Below, piece after piece: positions 49,191 through 56,991 of a stretch of DNA of 64,000 nucleotides. The position numbers were made by a program, and so were the translations under genes. This stretch comes from JBMNFB01 sp050949085 (GTDB taxonomy: Bacteria > Bacillota > UBA994 > UBA5500): the NCBI GenBank assembly GCA_050949085.1, contig JBMNFB010000009.1, positions 1-64,000 of the forward strand, written 5' to 3'. The notes below the pieces were generated by a model. It saw nothing but the letters and a program-made list of their open reading frames with translations, searched no databases and had not been told where the DNA came from. Each line of letters opens with the position of its first letter. The stretch's first letter is position 1.

Positions 49191-50333
49191 ATGCGCAGAC
49201 GGCTTCTCCTTCTCGCCATTGTGACCCTGCTGTCGCTGCTCCTGATCAGGCTGCTGCTGGGGCCGATAAGGTCCGGACCACGGCTGGCCTCGGCAGTGCT
49301 GCGCTTTGCCGACGGCTCCTGGCCGCAGGCGCAGCTGGTCGACGCCAGTGACGATCTGACGGCGCTTTCCCAGGGTTACAGAACGGCAGAATCGCGCCCC
49401 GCTGGCCTGCCTAACCAGGAGCCCCCGCTGTATGAGCTGGAACTGCAATGGGCGGATGGCCAGAACTTGCGCCTGCACCTGACCCACGACCAGCGGATCT
49501 TTGATCTGGCTGCCGGACAGGAGCTGTTCCTAGATCGCCTGGCAAGGGAAACGCTGGACAAGTATGTCCTGCAGTTGAGGGAGCAGCGGTTCGGCGAACT
49601 GCTGCACTGGAAGGAGGCCAGCCAACTGGTCGGCAATCGCCAGATCTTTACGATCATCGACCTGGAGACCGGACTCAGTTGGCGCACTCAGCGCCGGGCC
49701 GGTTCGCGGCATGCCGACATTCAGCCGTTGACCAAAGAGGATACCGCCATCATGAAGGCGGCCTACGGCGGCGCCTGGAGCTGGGATCGCCGTGCGGTGA
49801 TTGTCGAGGCTGGCGGCAGGAGGATCGCCGCCTCGATCAACGGTATGCCCCACGGCAGCGGGGCGTTGGTCAACAACTTCCCCGGGCATCACTGCCTGCA
49901 CTTTCTGAGCAGCATGACGCACGGCGGCCGCAATGCCGACCCGGTGCACCAGCTGATGGTCCACAAGGCAGCCGGGCTGTTGCATGAATATCTGGATGAG
50001 CTGGAGCCGGCACTGCTGCAGCGGACGCTGCTGGAAATGGCCGGACAGGGCGATGTGGCGGTGGTGCATCTGGGGATCATCAACGATAGGCCCCTCGATA
50101 ACAGCCCCGCTCAGCAGGTAGCCGAGATCCGCGATATCCGGATCTGGCGCAGTCAGGCAGGCGAAGCGCGCGACGGGGAGCTGAGCGGCATCTACGAGGT
50201 GAGCGTCTTCTACAAGGGAGACGTCAGCCAGTATAGAACGAGTGTCACCGTCCGCAGCCGCTATATCGGCGGCTTAGGCAAATGGCTGGTGGAACCGGAC
50301 TTCATCGACCAGTTGATGGCCGCCCGCCGCTAA
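49191..50333 (+). CDS. Exported protein with a conserved Cys/His-containing module, unknown function
   Basis: ATG 49191 with AGGAGG at 49178-49183 starts a signal anchor (RLLLLAIVTLLSLLLIRLLLG). After a beta-rich N-terminal part, residues 150-270 contain a strongly patterned module: FTIIDLETGLSWRTQR, HADIQPLTKEDTAIMK, YGGAWSWDRRAVIV, RRIAASINGMPHG, FPGHHCLHFLSSMTHGG. I recall this pattern in other Firmicutes proteins without a function. Invariant-looking His and Cys suggest an enzyme, possibly acting on the cell wall. No known peptidase motif fits. Confidence 0.65.
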   Translation: MRRRLLLLAIVTLLSLLLIRLLLGPIRSGPRLASAVLRFADGSWPQAQLVDASDDLTALSQGYRTAESRPAGLPNQEPPLYELELQWADGQNLRLHLTHDQRIFDLAAGQELFLDRLARETLDKYVLQLREQRFGELLHWKEASQLVGNRQIFTIIDLETGLSWRTQRRAGSRHADIQPLTKEDTAIMKAAYGGAWSWDRRAVIVEAGGRRIAASINGMPHGSGALVNNFPGHHCLHFLSSMTHGGRNADPVHQLMVHKAAGLLHEYLDELEPALLQRTLLEMAGQGDVAVVHLGIINDRPLDNSPAQQVAEIRDIRIWRSQAGEARDGELSGIYEVSVFYKGDVSQYRTSVTVRSRYIGGLGKWLVEPDFIDQLMAARR

Positions 50334-50345
50334 TGGCGAGCTACT

Positions 50346-50966
50346 CTAGAGCGCCTTCAGCTGTTGCAGCAGCCGCGGCACTTCGGTCTCGGCTGACTGG
50401 TTGATAATCCGCACCGGAATCCGCTGTCGCTGGGCGATGTATGGCAGATAACAGGCCGGCGCTACCTCCAGGCTGGTGCCGATCACCAGAAGCTGATCAG
50501 CGCCCAGGACGCGGGTTACGGCCTCGTCCCAGCCGAAGGGGGTTTCCTCAAAGAGCACAACGTTAGGCTTGAGGATGCTGTCATCGTGCCGACAGCGCGG
50601 CACCCCTGCAGCCGGCCAGTCATCAACGTTCTCCAGGGCGCCGCAGCGCTCGCAGACAAACTCGCGCAGGTTGCCGTGCATCTCAATCACATCACTGCTG
50701 CCGGCTGCCTGATGCAGGCCATCGATATTCTGGGTGATGATCTCCACGTTCGCTTCGGCCAGCGCCAGGTGAGCCGGGTTGGGCCGCGCCTTCCGCCAGG
50801 GCTGCAGGGCCTCCCAGAAATACTCGTAGAACGTCTCCGGATGGCTTAAGAAATACGTCTTGCTGAGGAGGTCGCGCACCGGGCGTCCCCGCCAATAGCC
50901 TTCTGCAAAGGTGGGCAGTCCGCTGGCCACGCTGATACCGGCTCCTGTGAGCGCTACTAACTTCAT
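50346..50966 (-). CDS. Sir2-family NAD-dependent deacylase with atypical motifs
   Basis: ATG 50966 is placed after GAGGTGA; the upstream extension to 51020 is unlikely. The 206-residue protein shows TGAGISVASGLPTF, QNIDGLH, the catalytic His in EMHGN, and GTSLEVAP, all sirtuin motifs. Oddities: the usual DFRG loop is replaced by FAEGYWRG, and the second zinc pair is CRH rather than CxxC (CERC...CRH), leaving three Cys and possibly a His for zinc. The role is protein lysine deacylation or NAD-dependent ADP-ribose chemistry. It converges with 49191-50333. Confidence 0.85.
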   Translation of the reverse strand: MKLVALTGAGISVASGLPTFAEGYWRGRPVRDLLSKTYFLSHPETFYEYFWEALQPWRKARPNPAHLALAEANVEIITQNIDGLHQAAGSSDVIEMHGNLREFVCERCGALENVDDWPAAGVPRCRHDDSILKPNVVLFEETPFGWDEAVTRVLGADQLLVIGTSLEVAPACYLPYIAQRQRIPVRIINQSAETEVPRLLQQLKAL

Positions 50967-51121
50967 CCTCCTGGTCACCTCACAATCGGCTTTCCTGCCG
51001 CCGTTTATCCTAGCTTCCATTCTCTCCTTCGCTACCCCGGGCGCAATCCCCTTCCCCCATTTTGGCGCAGTAAGGCCCCCGGCTGTGTGCTATGATGTGG
51101 GTAACAGACCAGGGTGGGGGG

Positions 51122-51754
51122 ATGCGCGTGCAACCCAGAACAGAAGCCAGGCCGGCAACGACTCCGCGCTCACTAGGCCGCCGCGTTCTTATCGCGCTGG
51201 CAGCAGCCGGCGCAGCGCTACTGCTTGTCCTCAGCACCTGCCTGGGATTGATCCTCTATCATGGGAATAACGCCGTGCCGGCGAAGGCGGATGTGCTCAT
51301 CGTACTGGGGGCCAGAGTCTACGGAGACGACCCGGGGCCAGCCTTGCGCCTGCGGCTGGACAAGGCTCTGGAGCTCTATTTGGGCGGTCTGGCGCAGGAG
51401 ATCATCGTCTGCGGCGCACAGGGCGCAGATGAGATCATGCCAGAGGCAAGGGTGATGGAAAACTACCTGGTGGCAAAGGGAATTCCCGAAGAGCTGATTC
51501 ACCAGGAGGACGGCTCATACAGCACCGCCGAAAACCTGAAATACGCCGGGGAGATCATGCAGCGAGAGGGTTTCAGCTCATGCATCATCGTCACCAGCGA
51601 TTTTCATATCTTTCGCTCCCTGTTGCTGGCTGAGCGGCTGAGTATCCCGGCTACGGCCGCGGCAGCGGCGAACCCCTTTGCCCCGGCCGAGCTGGGCTGG
51701 TATCTGATCAGGGAGGTCTTGGCTCTCGTCAAGGATTGGCTGATCACGCTCTAG
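51122..51754 (+). CDS. DUF218 (YdcF/SanA/ElyC) family membrane protein
   Basis: A 210-residue product from ATG 51122 (GGTGGGGGG before it), with one N-terminal membrane span (VLIALAAAGAALLLVLSTCLGLIL) and an extracytoplasmic DUF218 domain: ADVLIVLGARVYGDDPGPALRLRLDKALELY, VVCGAQG-like IIVCGAQGADE, STAENLKYA and VTSDFHIFRS. Such proteins (SanA, ElyC) take part in envelope integrity and lipid carrier use; the exact reaction is unknown. An extended -10 (TGC-TATGAT, 51088-51096) lies about 25 bp upstream. Confidence 0.88.
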   Translation: MRVQPRTEARPATTPRSLGRRVLIALAAAGAALLLVLSTCLGLILYHGNNAVPAKADVLIVLGARVYGDDPGPALRLRLDKALELYLGGLAQEIIVCGAQGADEIMPEARVMENYLVAKGIPEELIHQEDGSYSTAENLKYAGEIMQREGFSSCIIVTSDFHIFRSLLLAERLSIPATAAAAANPFAPAELGWYLIREVLALVKDWLITL

Positions 51755-52161
51755 TCCGGCCGCTCGGGCTGCTCCTCACCGCAGTTAGGGCAGAACTCGA
51801 AGTCCTCCTGCAATGGCTCGCCGCAATAGGGACAGAAGCGGTTGGCCCGCTCACCCGGAGCATCGCCGGGGCGGGGAGTCGTGCGGCGACCAAAGCGCTC
51901 GTTCAATGGATCGGGTTCTTCATTCTCGGTGGTCACATCGAGGATGGAATAGCGATTCTTGCGGGTGGCGTTGGAGAAGTTGTAGACAGCCATGCCGACA
52001 CCCATCAGACAGAAGATCACGCCAAACAGGGGAAAGAAACCAGGCGCGCCCATGCTGGCGGCTGCTGCTGTCCAGACGATGCCAAAGAGAACGGCGCACA
52101 CGGCAGCAAACCCTCCCATGAAGGACGGCCCGCGACCCGGCTTGAGACTGTACCTGGGCAT
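51751..52161 (-). CDS. Two-helix membrane protein with C-terminal zinc ribbon
   Basis: A 136-residue product: two membrane spans in residues 15-62 (MGGFAAVCAVLFGIVWTAAAA, FFPLFGVIFCLMGVGMAVYNF), a charged linker, and a zinc ribbon CPYCGEPL...CPNCGEEQ near the C-terminus. The architecture resembles the proteins at 2395 and 28092. Function unknown. Its stop overlaps the end of the DUF218 gene by 4 bp, tail to tail. Confidence 0.8.
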   Translation of the reverse strand: MPRYSLKPGRGPSFMGGFAAVCAVLFGIVWTAAAASMGAPGFFPLFGVIFCLMGVGMAVYNFSNATRKNRYSILDVTTENEEPDPLNERFGRRTTPRPGDAPGERANRFCPYCGEPLQEDFEFCPNCGEEQPERPD

Positions 52162-52264
52162 GATTACTCACCTCAATGGTTTATACGCTGGATGCGGCCG
52201 GATGTTGCAGAAGCAGGGGCGAGCAAACTGATAGGATGGAGCAAACTACGAGGGAGGTGGTCAG

Positions 52265-52423
52265 ATGAAACGCTGGCAAGGCATCCTGTTGAGTCTGTTG
52301 CTCTTCCTGGCAATGATAGCGCTCTCCCGCTTCCTCAGCGGCGGCAGGTTTACATTTGGCCTTTTTGTCTTTCCGCTGGCCATCATCCCGCTGCTGTTTG
52401 GCAGGGGACGCGATCAGGAATAG
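52265..52423 (+). CDS. Small two-helix membrane protein, 52 residues
   Basis: ATG 52265 has GGGAGGTGG at 52252-52260, an excellent ribosome binding site. The product begins MKRWQGILLSLLLFLAMIAL, then RFLSGG, and has a second hydrophobic segment (TFGLFVFPLAIIPLLF) ending in GRGRDQE. It is too short for typical gene callers. Its strong site and membrane-like composition support it as real. Function unknown. Confidence 0.6.
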   Translation: MKRWQGILLSLLLFLAMIALSRFLSGGRFTFGLFVFPLAIIPLLFGRGRDQE

Positions 52424-52762
52424 GTTCACCCCGGGAAACAGGGAGCTGTCGCAAGAATACTCTTACCGCCCTCCTGGGGAATAATGGATACCATCGTCGA
52501 CATACCTCAGACATTCAAGACGAGCATCAGGCGATACCCACCAAATGGCATCATGCTGAGGTGTGTCCCCTGACCTTTGACGACATCGACGCACCCGAAG
52601 GGGTGTGCCCTGGCTTTGCGCAAAAACGACGTGTCAAATACGGCACCCACTGCAACCCGGGAGGGAGGCAGTGGGTGTTAGTTGTGACGGCCCTATTGCG
52701 GGCTCCGCGGTTTCTTGGTCACTCACACTCGGGGCACTTCTCTTGGATCCTTATCCTCTGCC
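52424..52762. other. Gene-free region with a GGGGAC-type motif and a hairpin
   Basis: No plausible gene. GCTGAGGTGTGTCCCCTGA (52555-52573) resembles the GGGGACACACCTCAGC class of short dispersed repeats. CACCCACTGC (52644-52653) and GCAGTGGGTG (52668-52677) form a 10-bp stem followed by TTAGTT; on the minus strand this could end the oxidoreductase operon. Confidence 0.5.
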
Positions 52763-53053
52763 TTACCGGCTTTGTCCGCTTTGCTGGGGCCGTTTGTGCA
52801 CCTCGACGCTGATGGCAGCATCGGGGCAGTGCATAGCGCACTGGTTACAGACGATGCAGCCCTCGGCTTCCACCTCAACCCGGGGCGTGCCGTAGTTGCT
52901 CAGCTTATCAGACCAGCGGATGACGTGGGTCGGGCACTTTTCAATGCACAGGCCGCACCCCTTGCACAGCTCAGGGAATGTGGTCCAGGTGCCGCGCGGC
53001 GGGTAGTAACGCTCACCCAGGAAGGTGCGCTGCTGCTCCCTGCTCTTACTCAT
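52763..53053 (-). CDS. 2-oxoacid:ferredoxin oxidoreductase, delta (ferredoxin-like) subunit
   Basis: A 96-residue protein with two 4Fe-4S motifs: CKGCGLCIEKCP and CIVCNQCAMHCP. It carries electrons from the TPP-bound reaction to ferredoxin. It is the last of four consecutive genes (alpha, beta, gamma, delta in transcription order). ATG 53053 overlaps the gamma stop codon, so the genes are translationally coupled. Confidence 0.92.
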   Translation of the reverse strand: MSKSREQQRTFLGERYYPPRGTWTTFPELCKGCGLCIEKCPTHVIRWSDKLSNYGTPRVEVEAEGCIVCNQCAMHCPDAAISVEVHKRPQQSGQSR

Positions 53054-53738
53054 CGTTCGCCTGCCCCCTTCCCTGCTGCCTGGCGAAGTCGATTCCGCGC
53101 TGCAAGGCCTTGAGATTCAGCTCCTCCAGTTCGGGCTTATCCTTAAACTTGGCGCCCAGCTTGTCCATGAGCGCCTCCCTGACAACATCCTCCGGCAGCA
53201 CCTGGCTGGCGCCGACAATCGCCCCGAGGATGATGATGTTGAAGACCCGGGGGATGAGCTCATTCTTGGCGATTTCCGCCGCCGGAATGCCGACGATGTT
53301 GCCCGGGCGCAATGCCGTCCCCGGCGGCGGCCGGCTGGGCTCGTCTGCCTGATGCCCCACCATGAGGCTGAAACCCTCCGGCGCCACTGTCTCCCAGGCC
53401 TGAATGCCAACGGCCTGATCGTTGAGATGGGGCACCTCCAGTGCTGAGGTTTCGTAGATGTAGATGGTTTCCGGCTGGATGTAGCCCCTGGTGCGCTCGA
53501 TCGCCCGCTGGCTCAGCGCCACCAGGACGTCGGCCTTGGCAAATTTGGGCGAGCCGAGGGCTGTGTCGGCGATCTGCACGAAGGCTATCGACACGCCGCC
53601 GCGCTGTTCGACCCCGAAGTTGGGGATATAGATGGCTTCTTTACCGGCTTTGTAGCCAGCCAGAGCCAGGATCTCACCCACCACCTGCACGCCCTGACCG
53701 CCTTCGCCAGCCAAAGCGATGTGCCACTCGCGGCTCAT
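53046..53738 (-). CDS. 2-oxoacid:ferredoxin oxidoreductase, gamma subunit
   Basis: A 230-residue gamma subunit of the pyruvate/2-oxoacid:ferredoxin oxidoreductase family: GEGGQGVQVVGEILALAGYKAGKEAIYIPNFGVEQRGG, and NIIILGAIVGASQVLPEDVVREALMDKLG. The domain contributes to CoA handling. The ATGA overlap with the beta stop codon shows coupling. Confidence 0.92.
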   Translation of the reverse strand: MSREWHIALAGEGGQGVQVVGEILALAGYKAGKEAIYIPNFGVEQRGGVSIAFVQIADTALGSPKFAKADVLVALSQRAIERTRGYIQPETIYIYETSALEVPHLNDQAVGIQAWETVAPEGFSLMVGHQADEPSRPPPGTALRPGNIVGIPAAEIAKNELIPRVFNIIILGAIVGASQVLPEDVVREALMDKLGAKFKDKPELEELNLKALQRGIDFARQQGRGQANDE

Positions 53739-54496
53739 TTGGCGTCACCTCCCGGCACTTTCAGCTCGCCTAACTTGAAGTATTTGGTCATCTCGTCGTC
53801 GATGTAGCTCCAGGTCTGTTTGGCGTTGGTGCGCCAGTTGGTCGGGCAACCGGATAGGGCCTCGACAAAGGAGAAGCCGCGCCCGGCCAGCTGGTTCTCC
53901 AGGGCCTTCTTGACATAGCTTTTCAGCCGCCTATAGTTGGAGACGCTGCCGCGGGCGATGTAGGCGCTGTCCGGCGTGATGGCCGCCGCCATCTCCGGCC
54001 CCAGGGTCGGCAGGCCAGTGGCCTCGGGATCACGGCCGTAGGGCGTGGTTCCTGTTGTCTGACCCGGCAGGGTGGTCGGTGCCATCTGTCCGCCAGTCAT
54101 GGCGTAGACGGTGTTGTTGGCGACGAGTACGGTAATCCGTTCGTTGCGCAGCGCGGCGTTGACCAGGTGCTGGGCGCCGATAGCGTACGCGCCACCGTCG
54201 CCCATGTAGGCGACAACGATCAGCTCGGGGTTGGCCCGCTTGACACCGACCATGACCGGCGTGGTCCGGCCGTGATGGGTCTGGATGCTGTCGACGTTGA
54301 AGAAGTCCCAGGCGAGCAGAGAACAACCGATGTCGCAGCCAAAGACGACACGGTCCCAGATCTTCAGTTCATCGATGGCATCGCCCAGCGCCTTGAGGAA
54401 GATGCCGTGGCCGCAACCAGGGCAGAACCGATGCGGCTTTGTCTCGCGGCGCCAGGCCTGGGGCATGGCTTCGTTCCTGGTATAGACAATCTCCAT
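53735..54496 (-). CDS. 2-oxoacid:ferredoxin oxidoreductase, beta (TPP-binding) subunit
   Basis: ATG 54496 directly follows the alpha stop codon and has GGAGGGGGG before it. The 253 residues include CPGCGHGIFLKAL (cluster-site-like Cys), GCDIGCSLLAW and the TPP/Mg motif GDGGAYAIGAQH...NNTVYAMTGGQ. It is the C-C bond cleaving half. Beta subunits of the 2-oxoglutarate type have about 270-280 residues, slightly longer than this one. Confidence 0.93.
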   Translation of the reverse strand: MEIVYTRNEAMPQAWRRETKPHRFCPGCGHGIFLKALGDAIDELKIWDRVVFGCDIGCSLLAWDFFNVDSIQTHHGRTTPVMVGVKRANPELIVVAYMGDGGAYAIGAQHLVNAALRNERITVLVANNTVYAMTGGQMAPTTLPGQTTGTTPYGRDPEATGLPTLGPEMAAAITPDSAYIARGSVSNYRRLKSYVKKALENQLAGRGFSFVEALSGCPTNWRTNAKQTWSYIDDEMTKYFKLGELKVPGGDAK

Positions 54497-54497
54497 C

Positions 54498-55601
54498 TCA
54501 GTGCCCCCCTCCTGCTTCCAGCAGGCGCTGCGCCCGCTCTGCAACTTCTTCGGCTGTCACGCCTACCCCCGGCTTGAGCAGGCTGTGAATGGGAATCATG
54601 GTCTGACCATAGAGGCTGTCCCGCACCATGGCCAGCAACTGGCCAAAGGCAGATTCGGCCACCAGGATCTGCTGACATCCCCTGGCAGCGTCGATGAGGG
54701 CCTGCGTGGGGAAAGGCCGGATGGTGATGGGGCGGAAATAGGCCACCCGCTGACCGGCTTCGGTCAGGCGCTGGAAGGCAGCCAACACGGCGCGGGATAC
54801 GACGCCGTGCCCGATCAGCAGAAGGTCGGCCTGCCTGGGGCCCTGCCAGTCCGCCTCGACGACGTGGGGTGTCATCTGCTCAAAGTCGCGGTTCAGCTCG
54901 GCCACCAGCTCGGCCAACTCCTCCTCGATATTGTAGGTGTTGCGATACAGCGCCACCGGGCGGTCCACTTCCGGGATGCCGGGACGGCCGACCAGACGCT
55001 CGGTCGGGGTGAGCTCGATGCCGCGATCCTCGGGATTATAGAGGGTGAGCGCCTCACGCATCTTCCCCTGATAACCATCACCGAGGATGAAGGTCGGAAA
55101 GCGGTATTTCCAGGCATTGTTGAATGCCTTGATGGTGTAGTCAAAGACTTCCTGATGGGTGGCGGTGGAGTAGACAAGACGGTGCCCCTCGCCGTTGCCA
55201 CCAAAGGCCGTCAGCCGCGTCTCCTGCTGCGAGTAGATGACAGTGCCGGTGGAAGGACCGCCCCGCTGCTGGATGAACCAGACGGCGGGGATGCGCATGG
55301 CCTCCGCCATGCTGATGGGCTCCTGCATCAGCACATTGCCCGGTCCGGCAGTGGCAGAAAAGGCCTTCCTGCCAGCCATGACGCCGCCGATGGTGCCAAA
55401 ACCGGCAGACAACTCATCCTCTGTCTGCAGAAAGGAGCGCTGGAATCGGGGCATAAGGCGCGCCCAGTAATGCATGATCTCAGTCTGCGGTGTGATGGGA
55501 TAGCCATACATGATCTCGGCGCCGGCGGCGATAGCCGCCCAGGCGGCGACTTCGTTGCCGGTCATGAAGGCCCGTTGTTCTTCGTCAACAATTCTCGGCA
55601 A
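54498..55601 (-). CDS. 2-oxoacid:ferredoxin oxidoreductase, alpha subunit
   Basis: A 367-residue alpha subunit: MTGNEVAAWAAIAAGAEIMYGYPITPQTEIMHYW, TEDELSAGFGTIGGVMAGRKAFSATAGPGN, QRGGPSTGT (KOR-type), and a C-terminal LIGHGVVSRAVLAAF / QILVAESAFGQL region. These features fit branched-chain 2-oxoacid (VOR) or 2-oxoglutarate (KOR) oxidoreductases better than the pyruvate type. With beta, gamma and delta it makes acyl-CoA, CO2 and reduced ferredoxin from amino-acid-derived 2-oxoacids. The upstream gene, 21 bp away, is a P-loop ATPase. Confidence 0.92.
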   Translation of the reverse strand: MPRIVDEEQRAFMTGNEVAAWAAIAAGAEIMYGYPITPQTEIMHYWARLMPRFQRSFLQTEDELSAGFGTIGGVMAGRKAFSATAGPGNVLMQEPISMAEAMRIPAVWFIQQRGGPSTGTVIYSQQETRLTAFGGNGEGHRLVYSTATHQEVFDYTIKAFNNAWKYRFPTFILGDGYQGKMREALTLYNPEDRGIELTPTERLVGRPGIPEVDRPVALYRNTYNIEEELAELVAELNRDFEQMTPHVVEADWQGPRQADLLLIGHGVVSRAVLAAFQRLTEAGQRVAYFRPITIRPFPTQALIDAARGCQQILVAESAFGQLLAMVRDSLYGQTMIPIHSLLKPGVGVTAEEVAERAQRLLEAGGGH

Positions 55602-55622
55602 TTAACTACCTCCTCGCTGCAA

Positions 55623-56285
55623 TCACCAGAATGCGGCGGGTAAGAAACGCCGCAGCGGCCAGACCGGGTGGCCGCAGGCATCCTCTGGGCCGATTTGGGC
55701 GGCGATGGCTTGCACGGCGCAGGTGGCCAGCACCGGCCTGTTCAGCTGCCGCGCAGCCTGCGCCACGACCCTTGCCCCGGCCTGCACCAGCTCGACACTG
55801 GTCTCGTCGCCCCGGTGGGTGTTGTTCAGCAGGGCATCAACCCGCCGGATGCTCTGCGCCTCGCGCACGATGTCCGCTACGCTATGCGTCAGCGGCCGAC
55901 TGGTATTGAAGACCATGATCACCTGCAGCCGGGGATGCTCCCAGGCGCCATCGATCAGGTTGAGCGCATCGCTGCCGTAGACGCCGTAGCCGACGTCCAG
56001 GACGACGCTGCCGGGCCGCCGCAGCACGGCTGGCGCTGCCGGATGGAGGACGGCGCCGGCCTCGCCCAGGCCCAGCGTCTCGGCCGTCTCCCAGGCGATG
56101 ACATCCAGCCCCAATGCCTCGAGCTGGCGTTTGAGCGGCCGCAGCGTATAAGTGGGTTCCACCAGATCCAGATCGACCAGCGTCACCTGCTCTCCCCCGC
56201 TCTGCAGCATCAGGGCCCGATTGACGGCCACCTCGCTCTTGCCAGATGCGTATTCGCCAACGTAAGCCTCCACCCGCTCAGCCAA
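55623..56285 (-). CDS. P-loop ATPase (MinD/ParA-like) at the head of the oxidoreductase operon
   Basis: TTG 56285 after GAAGGTGA is proposed as start; the frame is open to 56333. Near the N-terminus is a P-loop, GEYASGKSE, followed by NRALMLQSGGEQVTLVDLDLVEPTYTLR, which fits SIMIBI-class ATPases where the DxD/xxxEP region binds Mg and nucleotide. VLDVGYGVYGSDALNLI is Walker B-like. Length about 220. I know similar ATPase genes adjacent to VOR/KOR operons in clostridia, with no assigned function; cofactor or cluster delivery is a guess. Confidence 0.7.
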   Translation of the reverse strand: MAERVEAYVGEYASGKSEVAVNRALMLQSGGEQVTLVDLDLVEPTYTLRPLKRQLEALGLDVIAWETAETLGLGEAGAVLHPAAPAVLRRPGSVVLDVGYGVYGSDALNLIDGAWEHPRLQVIMVFNTSRPLTHSVADIVREAQSIRRVDALLNNTHRGDETSVELVQAGARVVAQAARQLNRPVLATCAVQAIAAQIGPEDACGHPVWPLRRFLPAAFW

Positions 56286-56337
56286 CCTATCACCTTCTTC
56301 GCTGCTAGCATTCCCAAACGAGCCAGCTTCCATTGAA

Positions 56338-56376
56338 AAAGAGGCACCAGCTGCTCACTGCAGCCAGTGCCTCTTA
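56338..56376 (-). terminator. Intrinsic terminator of lepB
   Basis: On the minus strand AAGAGGCAC (56375-56367), a long inner loop with GCAG..CTGC, GTGCCTCTT (56347-56339), then TTTCAATGG with a T run overlapping the stem. Confidence 0.75.
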
Positions 56377-56395
56377 GCCTATTCTCACGCACCGT

Positions 56396-56917
56396 CTAGC
56401 GGGGTATGGTACCGATGGAGGTCGGCGGCCAGAAGATCAGGAAGGCCTGCCCCAGTATCTGTTCGTAGGAAACGAAGCCGATGGTGTGCGAGCGACTGTC
56501 GCGGCTATCCTGCCGGTTATCGCCCATCACGAAAACGCTACCCTCGGGAACGATTACCGGCCCGCACTCGCCCAGGGTTGGTCCGTCCAGATAAGACTCC
56601 ACGAGCTTGACACCGTTCAGCCAGACGAACCCATCGTGTACAGCCACTTCGTCGCCTGGGACGCCGATGACTCGCTTGATGATGGAGATCCCTTCGTTAG
56701 GCAGGTCGATGACCACCACATCGCCATGCCGCGGCTCGCGCAGCCGATAGACGAAATGGTTGATGAACAACCGATCTTCATTATGCAGGCTGGGTTCCAT
56801 CGAATAGCCATCCACCCGGTAGGGCTGGAGGACAAAGGTGCGGAGCAGAAATGCCAGCACCAAGGCAATGACTAAGGCCTTACCCCATTCAACCAGTTCG
56901 CGTTGCGCTGCTGACAA
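56396..56917 (-). CDS. lepB: Signal peptidase I
   Basis: A 173-residue type I signal peptidase: one N-terminal membrane span (ALVIALVLAFLLRTFVLQPY), nucleophile Ser39 (DGYSMEPSL), general base Lys81 (IIKRVIGVPGDEV) and the GDNRQDSRDSR box near residue 131. It cuts signal peptides from exported proteins at the outer face of the membrane. TTG 56917 with AGGAGGCG. The size is normal for SipS-type enzymes. Confidence 0.96.
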   Translation of the reverse strand: MSAAQRELVEWGKALVIALVLAFLLRTFVLQPYRVDGYSMEPSLHNEDRLFINHFVYRLREPRHGDVVVIDLPNEGISIIKRVIGVPGDEVAVHDGFVWLNGVKLVESYLDGPTLGECGPVIVPEGSVFVMGDNRQDSRDSRSHTIGFVSYEQILGQAFLIFWPPTSIGTIPR

Positions 56918-56991
56918 ATGAAATCGCCTCCTGACTCGTGCAGCCTTACCTTCCTAATCTTAGCACAATCTTCCGCTGTGCGGTCAGGGGA

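Noticed and set aside
51736..52812. Plus-strand frame of 358 residues across the zinc-ribbon gene and the gap
   Set aside because: It overlaps the real minus-strand gene and the 52-residue membrane protein in other frames and has no domain pattern.
54501..55643. Plus-strand frame of 380 residues
   Set aside because: It is antisense to the oxidoreductase alpha subunit, whose family motifs are clear.
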